Below, piece by piece: positions 7,616 through 16,850 of a DNA stretch of 42,812 nucleotides (position 1 is the first letter of the stretch; every line of letters begins with the position of its first letter). The notes below the pieces were generated by a model. That model was not told the DNA's origin and searched no databases. It was given only the letters and a program-made list of their open reading frames with translations. The stretch is taken from positions 1-42,812 of the forward strand of contig JAUQPW010000045.1 in assembly GCA_030550175.1 (NCBI GenBank), given 5' to 3'. Made by a program: the position numbers and the translations under genes. The stretch comes from a bacterium (GTDB taxonomy: Bacteria > Moduliflexota > Moduliflexia > Moduliflexales > JAUQPW01).

Positions 7616-7693
7616 CTCCCCTTCCCTCCCACGAAAGGGGAGAGTTGAGATTCAGGCCATCTCCGAGTTCCCCCTTCCTGCGTCGGGAAGGGG
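7616..7693. repeat. Two tandem GC hairpins
   Basis: CTCCCCTT (7616-7623) pairs with AAGGGGAG (7635-7642), and CCCCTTCC (7671-7678) pairs with GGAAGGGG (7686-7693). Neither is followed by a T-run, so they look like dispersed palindromes rather than terminators. Confidence 0.55.
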
Positions 7694-8033
7694 ATCAGAT
7701 TAGAAAAAATCTACCCCTAAAAGGGTGAGGTAAGGGCAGAAAAGGATCCAAAATTAACTTTACAGGTGGTAACCATCGTATTTTTTTACCTTTCTATCCT
7801 AAACTGATTTTATCCATTGATCGATTACCTATATCAGGTATAGAATTTCATCCCGGGTAATGTTTCGAAGCTCCTACCTAAACTCTTCAACCGGAGCAAT
7901 GGGTAAGGTCATCCCCTTCACCCTGGAAGTAACCTTTCAGGAAGTTCTACTCCCAATAACCCAATACTAGACTGACATCGATTTCTCTGCAAGAAAAATG
8001 TAGGCCGGTATTCAGGAGGGATCAGGTTTTTAT

Positions 8034-8062
8034 TTGACAAATCTGTTTAAAGGAAGTATAAT
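8034..8062 (+). promoter_or_regulatory. Consensus sigma70 promoter for the GlsB-like gene
   Basis: TTGACA (8034-8039), exactly 17 bases, then TATAAT (8057-8062): a perfect consensus promoter. Transcription would start near 8069, giving a 5' leader of about 108 bases before the gene at 8177. Strong constitutive expression is expected, at least in vegetative growth. Confidence 0.85.
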
Positions 8063-8176
8063 AAAACTACCAATATAGATTAAAATTTCATTCCATCTAG
8101 ATAGAACGAGAGGGATATTCCTATAGAGTATTTCCCTTAGATTCTCCTAGATAGGAAATCATAGAGGGGGGTTTAT

Positions 8177-8443
8177 ATGGGTATCATCTCTTGGATTATT
8201 TTCGGTCTTATTGTTGGAGTTATTGCCAAGTTTCTCATGCCAGGGAGTGATCCAGGTGGTATTATCCTTACCATCATTCTAGGTATTGTAGGTGCCCTGG
8301 TTGGTGGATTCATTGCAAGTAGTATAGGCTGGGGAAGTATAACCGGTTTCAATATCCGTAGTATAGTTATCGCCGTATTAGGATCTATCATTCTCCTGGT
8401 TATCTATCGCTTACTCAGACCCGGACCGAGAACACCTGCCTAA
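8177..8443 (+). CDS. GlsB/YeaQ/YmgE-family stress-response membrane protein
   Basis: This 88-residue, glycine-rich protein has three hydrophobic helices (about 2-20, 27-51 and 57-80). The signature pattern is GLIVGVIAKFLMPG followed by GIILTIILGIVGALVGGFIAS. The family (also called transglycosylase-associated protein) consists of small inner-membrane proteins induced by stress; molecular function is not settled. The start is supported by a purine-rich AGAGGGGGG upstream. It has a consensus promoter and a strong terminator, so it is a single-gene transcription unit. Confidence 0.9.
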   Translation: MGIISWIIFGLIVGVIAKFLMPGSDPGGIILTIILGIVGALVGGFIASSIGWGSITGFNIRSIVIAVLGSIILLVIYRLLRPGPRTPA

Positions 8444-8480
8444 TTGAGGTTATTTAACCGGTAAATCCGGGCAGAAAGAT

Positions 8481-8557
8481 AAAAACGCAGATTTTTAGTA
8501 ATGAACAGATCCTGATTGATTCCTAAGTCTGTTTATTCTAAAAATCTGCGTTTTTTT
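8481..8557. terminator. Bidirectional rho-independent terminator
   Basis: An 18-base perfect stem has AAAAACGCAGATTTTTAG (8481-8498) as left arm and its complement at 8538-8555, with T-runs on both strands. It separates the convergent GlsB-like and radical SAM genes and can serve both. Confidence 0.9.
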
Positions 8558-8561
8558 GTCC

Positions 8562-9800
8562 TTATCGAAATGTTCCCGGACTGAATTCATAAGTTCTGGA
8601 GGGTTGGGATTCCAGGGTATTAAAATCCCACAATGTCTGCTGGATAGTGTCTCGCTCCTCTGTGATACGTTTTCCTCGAAGGGTTATAAATTTTTGAGCT
8701 CGGCTTGTAACCACGCCCAATCGATCTAAATCCTTTCGATCCCTCAACAGTCCCCATCTTCGATATCGAAGAATCCGTTCCACAGATATCGGACCGATCC
8801 CGGGAACGCGAAGCAATTGCTCCCGATGGGCGGTCTGGATTTCTACAGGGAATTGTTCTGGATGATGAATCGCCCAGGCTACCTTGGGATCCATCTGCAG
8901 GGGAAGATTTCCTTGCTTGTCAAAGACAATCTCTTCGAGTTGATATCCATACTCCCGCATCAGATACTCTGCCTGATAAAGTCGTTGTTCGCGTAACACA
9001 GGCGTTTCTCTTCTATTTTCTAAGGGTGTATCCCGAATGGGACGGAAAGCACTAAAATGGCTATGATGAAGAATCTTCTTTCTCCGGGATAAATCATCCA
9101 CCAGCCCTAAGATTTGCCGATCTGTATCCTGACCGGCTCCTACTACGAACTGCGTGGTAATTCCGGCCGGTAAGACAGGGTAAAAGGGGAATTTTTTGGA
9201 AAAACTCGACTCCGCCTGGAGACGTTGTTTCGTTTCATGGGCAAGTTGAAGATCTGCCAGGGATCGGGATAAATTTTTTTCCGGGGCCAGTTCATTCAGG
9301 ATACTCTGGCAAGGTGCTTCCAGATTTAACGAGACACGATGAGCCAGTTGAACAGCCCGCTCAATCTGGGCCGGCTCTGCCCCCGGCATCATCTTAACGT
9401 GAAGGTATCCGTTGTACCGATACCGGAACCGAAGGATTTCTAACAGCTTGATGAGTTGGTCCATAGCCTGAACAGGGCGTCCTGGAATTCCGGTGGTTAC
9501 AAACAGGCCGTCCGCCCATCTTTTTCGTACAGCCTCCAGGTAAGTAGAGGCTATCGTTTCGGGTTCTAAAGCAATACGAGGAAGATGACGGTCCTTACGC
9601 ATGGGACAGTAGGTACAGTTGAACCGACAGGCATTGGTCATTAGAACACGCATGAGCGGCATACCTTGAGATCCCCGATAAGCCAAAGGACGAAGGTTCA
9701 AGGGATTTAAAAGAGGATCTCTACCCCTAGAAATTCGCCGGGTATCTCGATCATCCAGAGCCATCTCGGTTAAAATTTTAATTTTTTCTTGAAGTTCCAT
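8562..9800 (-). CDS. Radical SAM protein with helix-hairpin-helix tail (putative DNA modification/repair)
   Basis: This is a protein of about 412 residues. The radical SAM cluster motif CRFNCTYC has Cys at 58, 62 and 65 and is followed by a TIM-barrel-like body. The C-terminal quarter carries a helix-hairpin-helix DNA-binding motif (LLRVPGIGPISVERILRYR). This matches the family annotated as putative DNA modification/repair radical SAM protein, usually encoded next to a uracil-DNA-glycosylase-like gene. That partner is absent here. I chose ATG at 9800, where GGAGG lies 8 bases upstream. The longer in-frame start at 9926 would begin inside an inverted-repeat element and encode a hydrophobic segment of no recognisable kind. 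The reaction is unknown. Confidence 0.85.
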   Translation of the reverse strand: MELQEKIKILTEMALDDRDTRRISRGRDPLLNPLNLRPLAYRGSQGMPLMRVLMTNACRFNCTYCPMRKDRHLPRIALEPETIASTYLEAVRKRWADGLFVTTGIPGRPVQAMDQLIKLLEILRFRYRYNGYLHVKMMPGAEPAQIERAVQLAHRVSLNLEAPCQSILNELAPEKNLSRSLADLQLAHETKQRLQAESSFSKKFPFYPVLPAGITTQFVVGAGQDTDRQILGLVDDLSRRKKILHHSHFSAFRPIRDTPLENRRETPVLREQRLYQAEYLMREYGYQLEEIVFDKQGNLPLQMDPKVAWAIHHPEQFPVEIQTAHREQLLRVPGIGPISVERILRYRRWGLLRDRKDLDRLGVVTSRAQKFITLRGKRITEERDTIQQTLWDFNTLESQPSRTYEFSPGTFR

Positions 9801-10376
9801 CGCTTTACCCTCCAGGTTTTTTGATAAAGATTGGAAAATAGCCTGAAACCCTTTCTTAAGAAGATAGGCGAATAAAATACGAATGTCAAATAAAAAAGAC
9901 CCAAAGTATCCGTATCCATTATCCATTTAGTAGGTGGAAAAAGAAACACCCCCTGGCCCCCCCCCTCCCCCCGTATACGGGGGGATTAGAGGGGGGCCAG
10001 GGGGGTGTCAGACAGAAAAAGTGACCCCTACTAAATTGTTACAGTAACAGACCCAGACGAAAGGATCAGGCTTCCTGTTTTTCATTGACATTTGGAGAGA
10101 AGGGTATAAAGTAATCTTGACCGATTCCCGTAAGACAGATTTATTAAGTTTGAGGAGAGTCGGCGGGCATAACTTCCTGTGGAATCCCCTGCGGAATATA
10201 TCTTCTTCCTGAGAACTTACACACATTCTGCCAGTACCGGTACTCCGACCATTCATCTTAGCTGTTAGCCGATCCGGGGATATCCTTTGCAGGATACTCC
10301 GGTGGGAAAAAAACGGGAAGTTTTTGAGGGAGTAACTCATTTTTCATAACCTTTAAAAAGAAGGGAGGATGAATTT
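9801..10376. other. Intergenic region with an inverted-repeat element
   Basis: It holds the 110-base element at 9926-10035 and then about 340 bases with no recognisable gene. A 110-codon minus-strand frame (10008-10340) has no family features, and its 3' end is made from the element, so I do not call it. GGGAGG just before 10377 is the ribosome-binding site of the next gene. Confidence 0.55.
9926..10035. mobile_element. Inverted-repeat element with TTTAGTAGG ends, copy A
   Basis: The left end TTTAGTAGGTGG (from 9926) mirrors the right end CCCCTACTAAA (to 10035). Inside, CCTGGCCCC and GGGGCCAGG pair, and a core of ccccccgtatacgggggg forms a near-perfect cruciform. Flanks tccat and ttgttacagt(a/t)ac are shared with copy B at 39535-39804, showing these are copies of one family. 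It has no coding capacity. Confidence 0.75.
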
Positions 10377-11378
10377 ATGGCCTATCAAGAATTGTATGGA
10401 GGGAAGTGGGAAGAAATCCAATCTAAAAGGGTAGATACCCTATACGGGAGGAAACTTCTCCGACCAGAGGATTTCAAGCACTACGAAGTTACCACGCAAG
10501 ATCCCCGGGGTTATGAAGTAAAGTTTCATTATGTACGAGAAGGAAGTGGAGAGCCTTTATTCCTCCTGCATGGGTGGCCGGGTTTCTGGTATGATTACTG
10601 GATGAACATTAAAGAGCTTGCGAAGCACTTTGACGTTATAGCTCCGGACAATCGAGGATATGGGGACTCCGATAAACCTGGCTATGATCCTACCACAAGG
10701 CGTATTAAGCTAGACCCCCTTCAGCATTATGACCTGGATACCACCGTGGATGATCAGATGAGGCTGGCAAAGACCCTGGGGATAGAGAAAGCTTATTGGT
10801 GTGGGCATGACTGGACATCCCTGACCATGCATAAATTCGTTAGAAGATACCCAGAGATGGTGAAAAAACTTGTCCTGGTCAATCCCTTCCTTCCGGGAGC
10901 CGAAGCGAGATATCTTTCCCCGGCTTTCTTTGCCCATTCCTGGTATTCCCAGTTCCATGGAACTCCCCTGGCCGTAGAATTGGTTGAATCCAGTAGAGAA
11001 GCGACCAAGATCTACTTTAGATGGTTTTTCCAATGGTGGTCCTATAATAAGAACCTCTGGACACCGGAAGAATTGGAGATCATAACCGACAACTTCACAA
11101 AACCCGGAAACATAGAGGGGGGATTTAGCTGGTATCGGGCAAACCTCGGCCCGTTATCTAAAGGTTGGGAACCCATAGATTATACTCCCACCCACATCCC
11201 GACTCTGGTGCTCTGGGGGGAAGGAGATACCTGTGTGGTGATTAATTGGGCCGACCTTGTTGCTCAGTACTACTTAAATCTGACCTTCAAACCGGTTAAG
11301 AAGGCCGGTCACTTCCTGATGCGTGAGGCTCCCGATGTCTTCAACCAAGAGGTCACGGAGTTTCTTAAGCAGACTTAG
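10377..11378 (+). CDS. Alpha/beta-hydrolase, epoxide-hydrolase-like
   Basis: The protein has 333 residues. The oxyanion-hole motif HGWPGF is at 65-70, followed by APDNRGYGDSDKP (about 89-101), the nucleophile elbow WCGHDWTS with Asp145 in place of Ser, and a general-base His near 312 (KKAGHFLM). An Asp nucleophile and the HGWPG motif are typical of soluble epoxide hydrolases and of haloacid/fluoroacetate dehalogenases, which share this fold. Epoxide opening is the likelier role, but the substrate cannot be read from sequence. No signal peptide is seen, so it is probably cytoplasmic. GGGAGG lies shortly upstream of the ATG. It is divergent from the radical SAM gene and not in an evident operon. 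Confidence 0.85.
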   Translation: MAYQELYGGKWEEIQSKRVDTLYGRKLLRPEDFKHYEVTTQDPRGYEVKFHYVREGSGEPLFLLHGWPGFWYDYWMNIKELAKHFDVIAPDNRGYGDSDKPGYDPTTRRIKLDPLQHYDLDTTVDDQMRLAKTLGIEKAYWCGHDWTSLTMHKFVRRYPEMVKKLVLVNPFLPGAEARYLSPAFFAHSWYSQFHGTPLAVELVESSREATKIYFRWFFQWWSYNKNLWTPEELEIITDNFTKPGNIEGGFSWYRANLGPLSKGWEPIDYTPTHIPTLVLWGEGDTCVVINWADLVAQYYLNLTFKPVKKAGHFLMREAPDVFNQEVTEFLKQT

Positions 11379-11431
11379 GAAAGATAGCACGACGGCCAAG
11401 TTTGCCTCTGCCTCAGCTTAACCTTCTGCTG

Positions 11432-11459
11432 CAGCCAACGTGCTTTAGCGCGTTGGCTG
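11432..11459. repeat. Hairpin downstream of the hydrolase gene
   Basis: CAGCCAACG (11432-11440) pairs perfectly with CGTTGGCTG (11451-11459). It lies between two convergent genes and may help end transcription, but there is no T-run on either side. Confidence 0.5.
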
Positions 11460-11531
11460 GGCCTGATCTGGACAGGTAACCTTTGGTTTCCCGTCGAATT
11501 TCTTTCCCTCCAAAAGGCTAACCGGAAAACC

Positions 11532-12629
11532 TCAGTTATCCGGGAACCCTGTACTCAAGGAATAGATGGGCGGTAACCACTCTGCCAAAACCTCCCAGGT
11601 AACCCCCTCATCTCGACTGTAGAACAGGTGTCCCCCTTTGGTCCCCACATAGACCCCACAGGGGTCACAGGCATCGGTAACCAAAGCCTCTCGAAGTACG
11701 TGGAGATAAGCATTTTCTTGAGGTAAACCCTTATAACCTGCCTCCCAGGTTTGTCCACCGTTTCGACTCCGATAAACCCGGAATCGTCCACCTACGGTTA
11801 CCCGATTTTGATCGCTTTCCTCCGGAACTACATAGATCGTCTCAGGATCGTGGGCATGGACGGCTATGGGGAGACCATAACGGGAAGGGAGTCCTTCACT
11901 GATGTCTTCCCAGGAAGCGCCTGCGTTACGGCTTCGGTAAACTCCACAATGGTTTTGTTGGTAAAGGACTTCGGGGCGTTTTGGATGGAAAGCCAGCTTA
12001 TGGACACACTGTCCGGCTTCTGGGAAAGGATTCGGAAGATAATCCGCACGAACCCCCCGATTTACAGCCCGCCAGGAACGGCCTCCATCATCGGTACGAA
12101 AAACTCCACCGGCCGAAATTCCTACAAACATCCGTTGAGGATGGGTAGGATCTAGAAGGATACTATGAAGACTCAAGCCGCCTTTGGCCGGTTGCCAGAG
12201 GTGTCGGGTGGGATGGTTGAGGAGAGCCTCTAGAGGGGTCCAGGTATTTCCTTCGTCCTGGCTCTTGAAGAGGGCCGCCGGCTCAACGCCTGCATAAAAA
12301 GTTCCCGGCTCTCCCTCACGCCCGGGTTTAATCTCCCAAATCGAATTTACCGTCATCCCAAGACCCGGCGGAAATTTGGGACTTTCCTTGGGAACTTCCC
12401 AGGTCTTACCAAAGTCTCGACTTCTTTGAATATGGCTGCCCCACACCAAATGAGAGGTTGCGGCAAAAATCGTCCGGTTATCTCGTGGATCTAAGACCAT
12501 ATGAACCACCGTGGATCCTTCCAGAAAAGGACCCAGGACTTCCCACTTTTTGCGATCCCAGTCGCTGGTAAGTAGAAAACCCCCTTTTTGGGTTCCAACC
12601 AGGAGAATAATTGAATTACGCTGTTTCAT
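11532..12629 (-). CDS. Asp-box (BNR) repeat beta-propeller protein, sialidase-like
   Basis: This 365-residue protein carries six Asp-box motifs of the form S/T-x-D/N-x-G-x-S/T-W: SRDFGKTW, SQDEGNTW, TDDGGRSW, SRNAGASW, SRNGGQTW and SRDEGVTW. They mark the blades of a six- or seven-bladed propeller. The sequence starts directly with a blade strand (IILLVGTQKGGFLLTS) and has no signal peptide, so it is probably cytoplasmic. Related proteins are labelled exo-alpha-sialidase or glycosyl hydrolase, but the sialidase catalytic Arg triad and FRIP motif are not evident, so hydrolase activity should not be assumed. No functional partner is visible among the neighbours. Confidence 0.8.
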   Translation of the reverse strand: MKQRNSIILLVGTQKGGFLLTSDWDRKKWEVLGPFLEGSTVVHMVLDPRDNRTIFAATSHLVWGSHIQRSRDFGKTWEVPKESPKFPPGLGMTVNSIWEIKPGREGEPGTFYAGVEPAALFKSQDEGNTWTPLEALLNHPTRHLWQPAKGGLSLHSILLDPTHPQRMFVGISAGGVFRTDDGGRSWRAVNRGVRADYLPNPFPEAGQCVHKLAFHPKRPEVLYQQNHCGVYRSRNAGASWEDISEGLPSRYGLPIAVHAHDPETIYVVPEESDQNRVTVGGRFRVYRSRNGGQTWEAGYKGLPQENAYLHVLREALVTDACDPCGVYVGTKGGHLFYSRDEGVTWEVLAEWLPPIYSLSTGFPDN

Positions 12630-12860
12630 AGACTCTTTCTTAAATTCTTAACTCTGGATAAGGTAAAGAACAGGGAAGGTAACGGTGTAGCGATCCGGTA
12701 TCAGGATAACTTCGACCCTACTTTACACTTTCCTTACCCGAATAGGCCAGAAGTTTAATGGGTTATCCATCTGGACCTCTGGCTTTTAGGCAATTCCTCT
12801 TTAGTTTTAAATATCCCCCCCGGGTGAAAAAAGGTCAACTTATCTAACCGGCCGGAATAG

Positions 12861-15800
12861 TCATAAGGCTTCCAATGCAGCCTGGGCACGATCCCGATCA
12901 TCAATTGCTCCTAACCGATCAAAAATTTCATAGGCCTGCAGGAGGTAGGTGCGTCGCGTCGGTGCTCCTGCTGGTGAATATCGACCCATTTCATATTGAG
13001 CGCGTCCTTGCTCGTAGGGCATATGGAGTTGTTCAGCCAAAGAAAGGCTCTTTTGCCAGGCTTTGTAAGCTCGAGAAGGCTTATCTGCCAGCCAGTTATA
13101 TAAACCTTGATAAAGCCAGGCTCGGGGTTGACCAATCGGAAAGATCCTTGCATACTTACTTATGCAGGGCCTTACAAGTCTGCTTCGCCGATTCTGGAAT
13201 TTTAGACTTTAGGTCTTGGGCTTTACGTCTGGACCTATCTGCCTCCCATAGGGCCAGGTATACTTCGGCAGCCCCTGCATATCCTTCCAGTAAGTAATGG
13301 GAGGTAGACAAGGAATCTGCGATGACCTTTACTGTCATATCGGCGGCCTGCCGGGCGAGTTGCCATTCCCTTTGACGGAGATATCCGAGGGCCAGGAGCC
13401 CATAGGTGGTGATAATCGAAGTACGATCTATATTATCGGCATACAGATCCAGAGCCGCTTTCAGTTGGGTTATGGCTTCTTCTGTCTGGCCCAGCCGTAG
13501 TTTATTTTCACCCTGTCCGGATAAAGCCCAGGCCTGATGTAGAAAGTTACTGCTTCGACAGGCCCTGGTATAAAGATCCATAGATAGTTTCTCACCCCGG
13601 GCAAAGACGCCCTGGTAATAGGCTATCTGCTCTAGGAGAATCAAGCTTTCTGCCCACTGTTGTGGGTTTCCCAGGCGATCGCATATTTCAATGGCCTGGT
13701 TAAGAGCCTCTTGAGCCTCAGACCAGCGACCAATGCCCAGGCGATAGACACTGGTTATAATCAACACATAAGCCAGCGTAGGAAGCTCATTCAAGTTCTG
13801 AACCGCTTCCTGTGCCCGGCGAAGATAAACCCTGGCTATGGACCAGAACAGTCGTAACACCTGTCCTACCAAGCTTAACAGTAATTTCCGGCGTGTAGCA
13901 AGCACCGACCAGCCCAATAAGGCTAAAGCTCGTTCGAGATGATCTCGACTCTCCGGTAATTGTCCTAACTCCAGACAAATTTTTCCCATCTGTCGTTCCC
14001 ACCGTGCCCATCGTAATTGAGATTTGGCAATAGGTCGCTGGGTTGATAAGGCAACGGTCATCTTATCCCTGCTTCTGTCCTCTCGAATATCCCGTTTTAA
14101 GGCTTCGCTGAAAAAGGTCAGGGCTTCCCGGTAAGCACCGATCCGAAAGGCCTGCTCCCCGGCTTTTTCCAGGTAAGGGATCGCCTTCAGTTCTTCCTCG
14201 GCTTTACTCCAGTGATAGGCTAAAAGGGGATAAAAGGGGGTCAAATCATGGGCATATACACATTCGTACCATTTTGCAATAGCTCGATGCAGTCCGCGTC
14301 GTTGGGAAAACAACATCAAATTGTAGGCCACTTCCTGGGTGATGATGTGTTTGAACATATATGTCAGATCTGATCCCAGGGTTTCGAGAAGGATAATATT
14401 CAACTTTTCCAGGGCATCCAGGTAATGAGCCAGGTGGGCTTTGTCTGATTCGATAGGATAAATATCCCGGAGGAGGCGGGATGAAAACACGCGCCCAATA
14501 ACACTGGCTACCTTCAGGGTTAATTGTTGTTGCGCCGTTAGCCGGTCGATCCGACTGATCACCAAACCCTGGAGAGTATCTGAAAAGTTCAGGGTACTGA
14601 AATCCCCTGCTGCAGGTGAAACATAACATTCTCCATTGGAGACGAGAATCAGACCTGCATTCCGTAAGGCATAGGCCAACTCCTCGCTGAAGAGTGGGTG
14701 ACCCTCCGCCTTCTCTTGAATCAATTTAGCTACCGATTCCGGAAGGGAAGTGACTCCCAACCGTTGGGTTATCATCTCTACCATTTCCTCCGGTAAAAGA
14801 GGTCCCAACTGCAACCGATGGACCTCAGAACCCCATCGACCCGGTTGTGCCGTAAGAAACTGATGATATTCAACCGAAGGGGAGTCCACCATGGGACGTG
14901 TACTGATAATCAACAGTAGATTACGGATACGACGACCGATGGATAGGGTCAAAGCCCACGAGGCCGAATCCAACCAGTGGGCATCTTCCAGAATCACCAT
15001 CATAGGCGCCCGGTTGGCGGCTTTTTCTAACACCCTTAAGAGCAGATTGCGAGTGTTTTCAGCCCGTACCTGGGCAGACATCTGGCCTGTGACTTCATTT
15101 TCCGGTAAATTCAGTGATAAAATCGAATTGAGTAAGGGTGCCCAATTTAACAACTCAGGGTCGGCTTGCAACTGGGTCAGGACCTGCTTACGTCGGGTCT
15201 CCGGGTCGTCGGTCAAATGATCCAGGTTGAAAAGCTGATTAAAAATGGGATACCATGCGTGATAAGGAATAGATTTCTCAACGGCATCTCCGACCCCTAT
15301 CAAACTTGCAATTCCTAGTTCCTGGGCGTGCTGAAGGAGATCTTGTACCAACCGGGATTTACCCATACCGGCCTCACCTTCTATGATTACAATACTTCCA
15401 TGACCTTCCCGCAAAGCCCTGAGTCGTTCCAGTAAAAACTTACGTTCGGCTATCCTCCCGACCATTTTTGTCTGGGATTTGAGGGTTATCTTTGTCTGAC
15501 CCTGGGGAGAGTAAACAGCGATGGGTTCGGCTTTGCCTTTGACTGTTATAGTGGGTAAAGTTTTAAAGGTCAAACGCATTCGAGCTGCCTGATAGGTCGC
15601 TGCATCACAAAGAATACTTTGACCTATGGAAAGATCCTCCGTTACCACCTGCATCAATCGGGCTGCCAGATTGACTACGTCTCCGATCATGCCATACTCA
15701 TGTCGAATCAGGCTTCCTCAGAGAGTTTTTCTATACCGACCGGACCCTATTGGGCGAGACGTTCGGTCAGAGCTGTAAAGCCGGAAATATCGGCAAAAAG

Positions 15801-15917
15801 TACCACGGCAGGAAAACGCTCGGCCGAAGGCTTAACGAGAGGCCCCGAATGGGAAATCAGATGATTCACCATCACTTGAGGAACGTAACTGGCCAGAATC
15901 TGAAGTAATTCAGGCAT
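12861..15917 (-). pseudogene. Decayed class III cyclase / AAA ATPase / TPR signalling protein
   Basis: Hand translation from ATG at 15917 gives a class III cyclase start (FADISGFTALTERLAQ), then an in-frame TAG at 15747-15749. After GIEKLSEE the frame is lost and resumes as EYGMIGDVVNLAARLMQ. That sequence belongs near the end of the second cyclase domain in related two-cyclase proteins, so about 1 kb of cyclase sequence seems deleted (inferred from family architecture). From 15690 the frame is intact: P-loop GEAGMGKS, the ATPase region, then helical TPR repeats. A stop at about 13156 follows a 4-base tandem duplication (AAGTAAGTA). Skipping it restores about 95 more TPR residues ending at TGA 12861-12863. 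The catalytic domain cannot work. The 844-residue ATPase/TPR part could still be made, but is more likely a remnant. Confidence 0.85.
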
Positions 15918-15962
15918 AAGAAAATAATAAAAACAAAACCCAAGGCAAAGGGAAGGTCGGTA

Positions 15963-16583
15963 TTACCTGCGAATGATCTTTTCCAGTCCCTTTAAAACAT
16001 CCTGACATTGAGAGAAGTCGGCTCGTTTTCTGTCGGTATCTGCCAGACTATTAGAAAAGTACATGACACAATCTGGATTTTTAGAATGCTGCATCCCATA
16101 GGTATGCCCCAACTCGTGAAGAGCCTCTTTTAAAACTCGCTCCCGAAATAATAACTCATTGCCGGGCAAGCCGTAAAACTCTTGCCTTAATCGGGTTAGA
16201 GAAATAATAGCCATTTTACCAGGACTTTCCGCTTCCCCAAAGACAAAATTAAGGGAAGGAACAAACAGATCTACATCCACGATGATAAGAACTTTATCGT
16301 AATTCCAGGGATGTAAATTTCGAATTTTATCGAGAATAATCGATGAATAATATTGTTTACGTTGGGGATTATAGGCAGACTCCGGAAGTGAGGAAGCCGG
16401 AAGTACCTCAACCTGGACATAAAGCCGCTTCTCTAATTCGGCTCCCAACCAGGTCAGAAGCTCGGAGGATATCTCTCCCAGTGGGAGAAGGCCAACTCGA
16501 TCCGGTTTTCTCTCTGCTGAGGCTTCAGATGATGGAAAATTCATGCTGACCAGAATTGGAAATAGAATTACAAATATTCCCAT
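15963..16583 (-). CDS. Secreted archaemetzincin-like zinc metalloprotease
   Basis: The protein has 206 residues. Residues 1-23 form a signal peptide (hydrophobic GIFVILFPILVSM, cleavage after ASA), so the enzyme is exported. The complete metzincin zinc site HELGHTYGMQH (His156, Glu157, His160, His166) is present. Further family features are CVMYFSNSLADTDRK and a preceding RERVLKEALHELGH helix. Archaemetzincins normally carry four extra Cys for a structural zinc. Here only two remain: the position after the third His is Ser167, and the last pair is reduced to SQC. The structural site is therefore probably absent or rebuilt, perhaps as a disulfide in the periplasm (inference). Substrates of this family are unknown. 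It is divergent from the SBP56 gene. Confidence 0.85.
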   Translation of the reverse strand: MGIFVILFPILVSMNFPSSEASAERKPDRVGLLPLGEISSELLTWLGAELEKRLYVQVEVLPASSLPESAYNPQRKQYYSSIILDKIRNLHPWNYDKVLIIVDVDLFVPSLNFVFGEAESPGKMAIISLTRLRQEFYGLPGNELLFRERVLKEALHELGHTYGMQHSKNPDCVMYFSNSLADTDRKRADFSQCQDVLKGLEKIIRR

Positions 16584-16695
16584 TTAGAGGTTGGGGTTAA
16601 GAATGCTTTCCCCACTAATTTCCTTGATTCCTGTCTTATCCTAACATCTTTTATAACTTACAAGGTTTTATCTAAAATACCAAACTTCTTTCTTA

Positions 16696-16723
16696 TTGAC
16701 AAGGCCAAAATCTTAGCTATAAC
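16696..16723 (+). promoter_or_regulatory. Candidate promoter of the SBP56 operon
   Basis: TTGACA (16696-16701), a 16-base spacer and TATAAC (16718-16723). Transcription would start near 16730, giving a leader of about 120 bases that contains the hairpin at 16776-16801. Confidence 0.6.
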
Positions 16724-16775
16724 TATAGTAAGAACTTTGGAGGTGATCTGAAAAAAATTAACGGTATCTATGGAG

Positions 16776-16801
16776 TGGGCTGACCTGGGTAGGTCAGCCC
16801 A
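16776..16801 (+). promoter_or_regulatory. Strong leader hairpin upstream of SBP56
   Basis: TGGGCTGACCT (16776-16786), loop GGGT and AGGTCAGCCCA (16791-16801) form a perfect 11-base-pair stem in the 5' leader. There is no U-run, so it is not a simple terminator. It could stabilise the mRNA or bind a regulator. Confidence 0.55.
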
Positions 16802-16850
16802 TAGGATGATGCTGAAATTAGCTTAAAACTTATCTCTAGGAGGTAAAATC

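Larger units (their letters stand above)
7102..8033. other. Gene-poor intergenic block with palindromes
   Basis: No convincing gene. It contains a near-perfect 26-base palindrome, one copy of a dispersed inverted-repeat element and two GC hairpins, each listed separately. An 86-codon frame on the minus strand (7154-7414) runs across a palindrome and has no recognisable features. From about 7740 to 8030 I see only unremarkable AT-rich sequence. Confidence 0.6.

Noticed and set aside
9801..9926. N-terminal extension of the radical SAM protein (start at 9926)
   Set aside because: It starts inside an inverted-repeat element, while ATG 9800 has a well-spaced GGAGG.
10008..10340. 110-codon minus-strand frame
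   Set aside because: Its last codons are made from the right end of an inverted-repeat element, and it has no recognisable family features.
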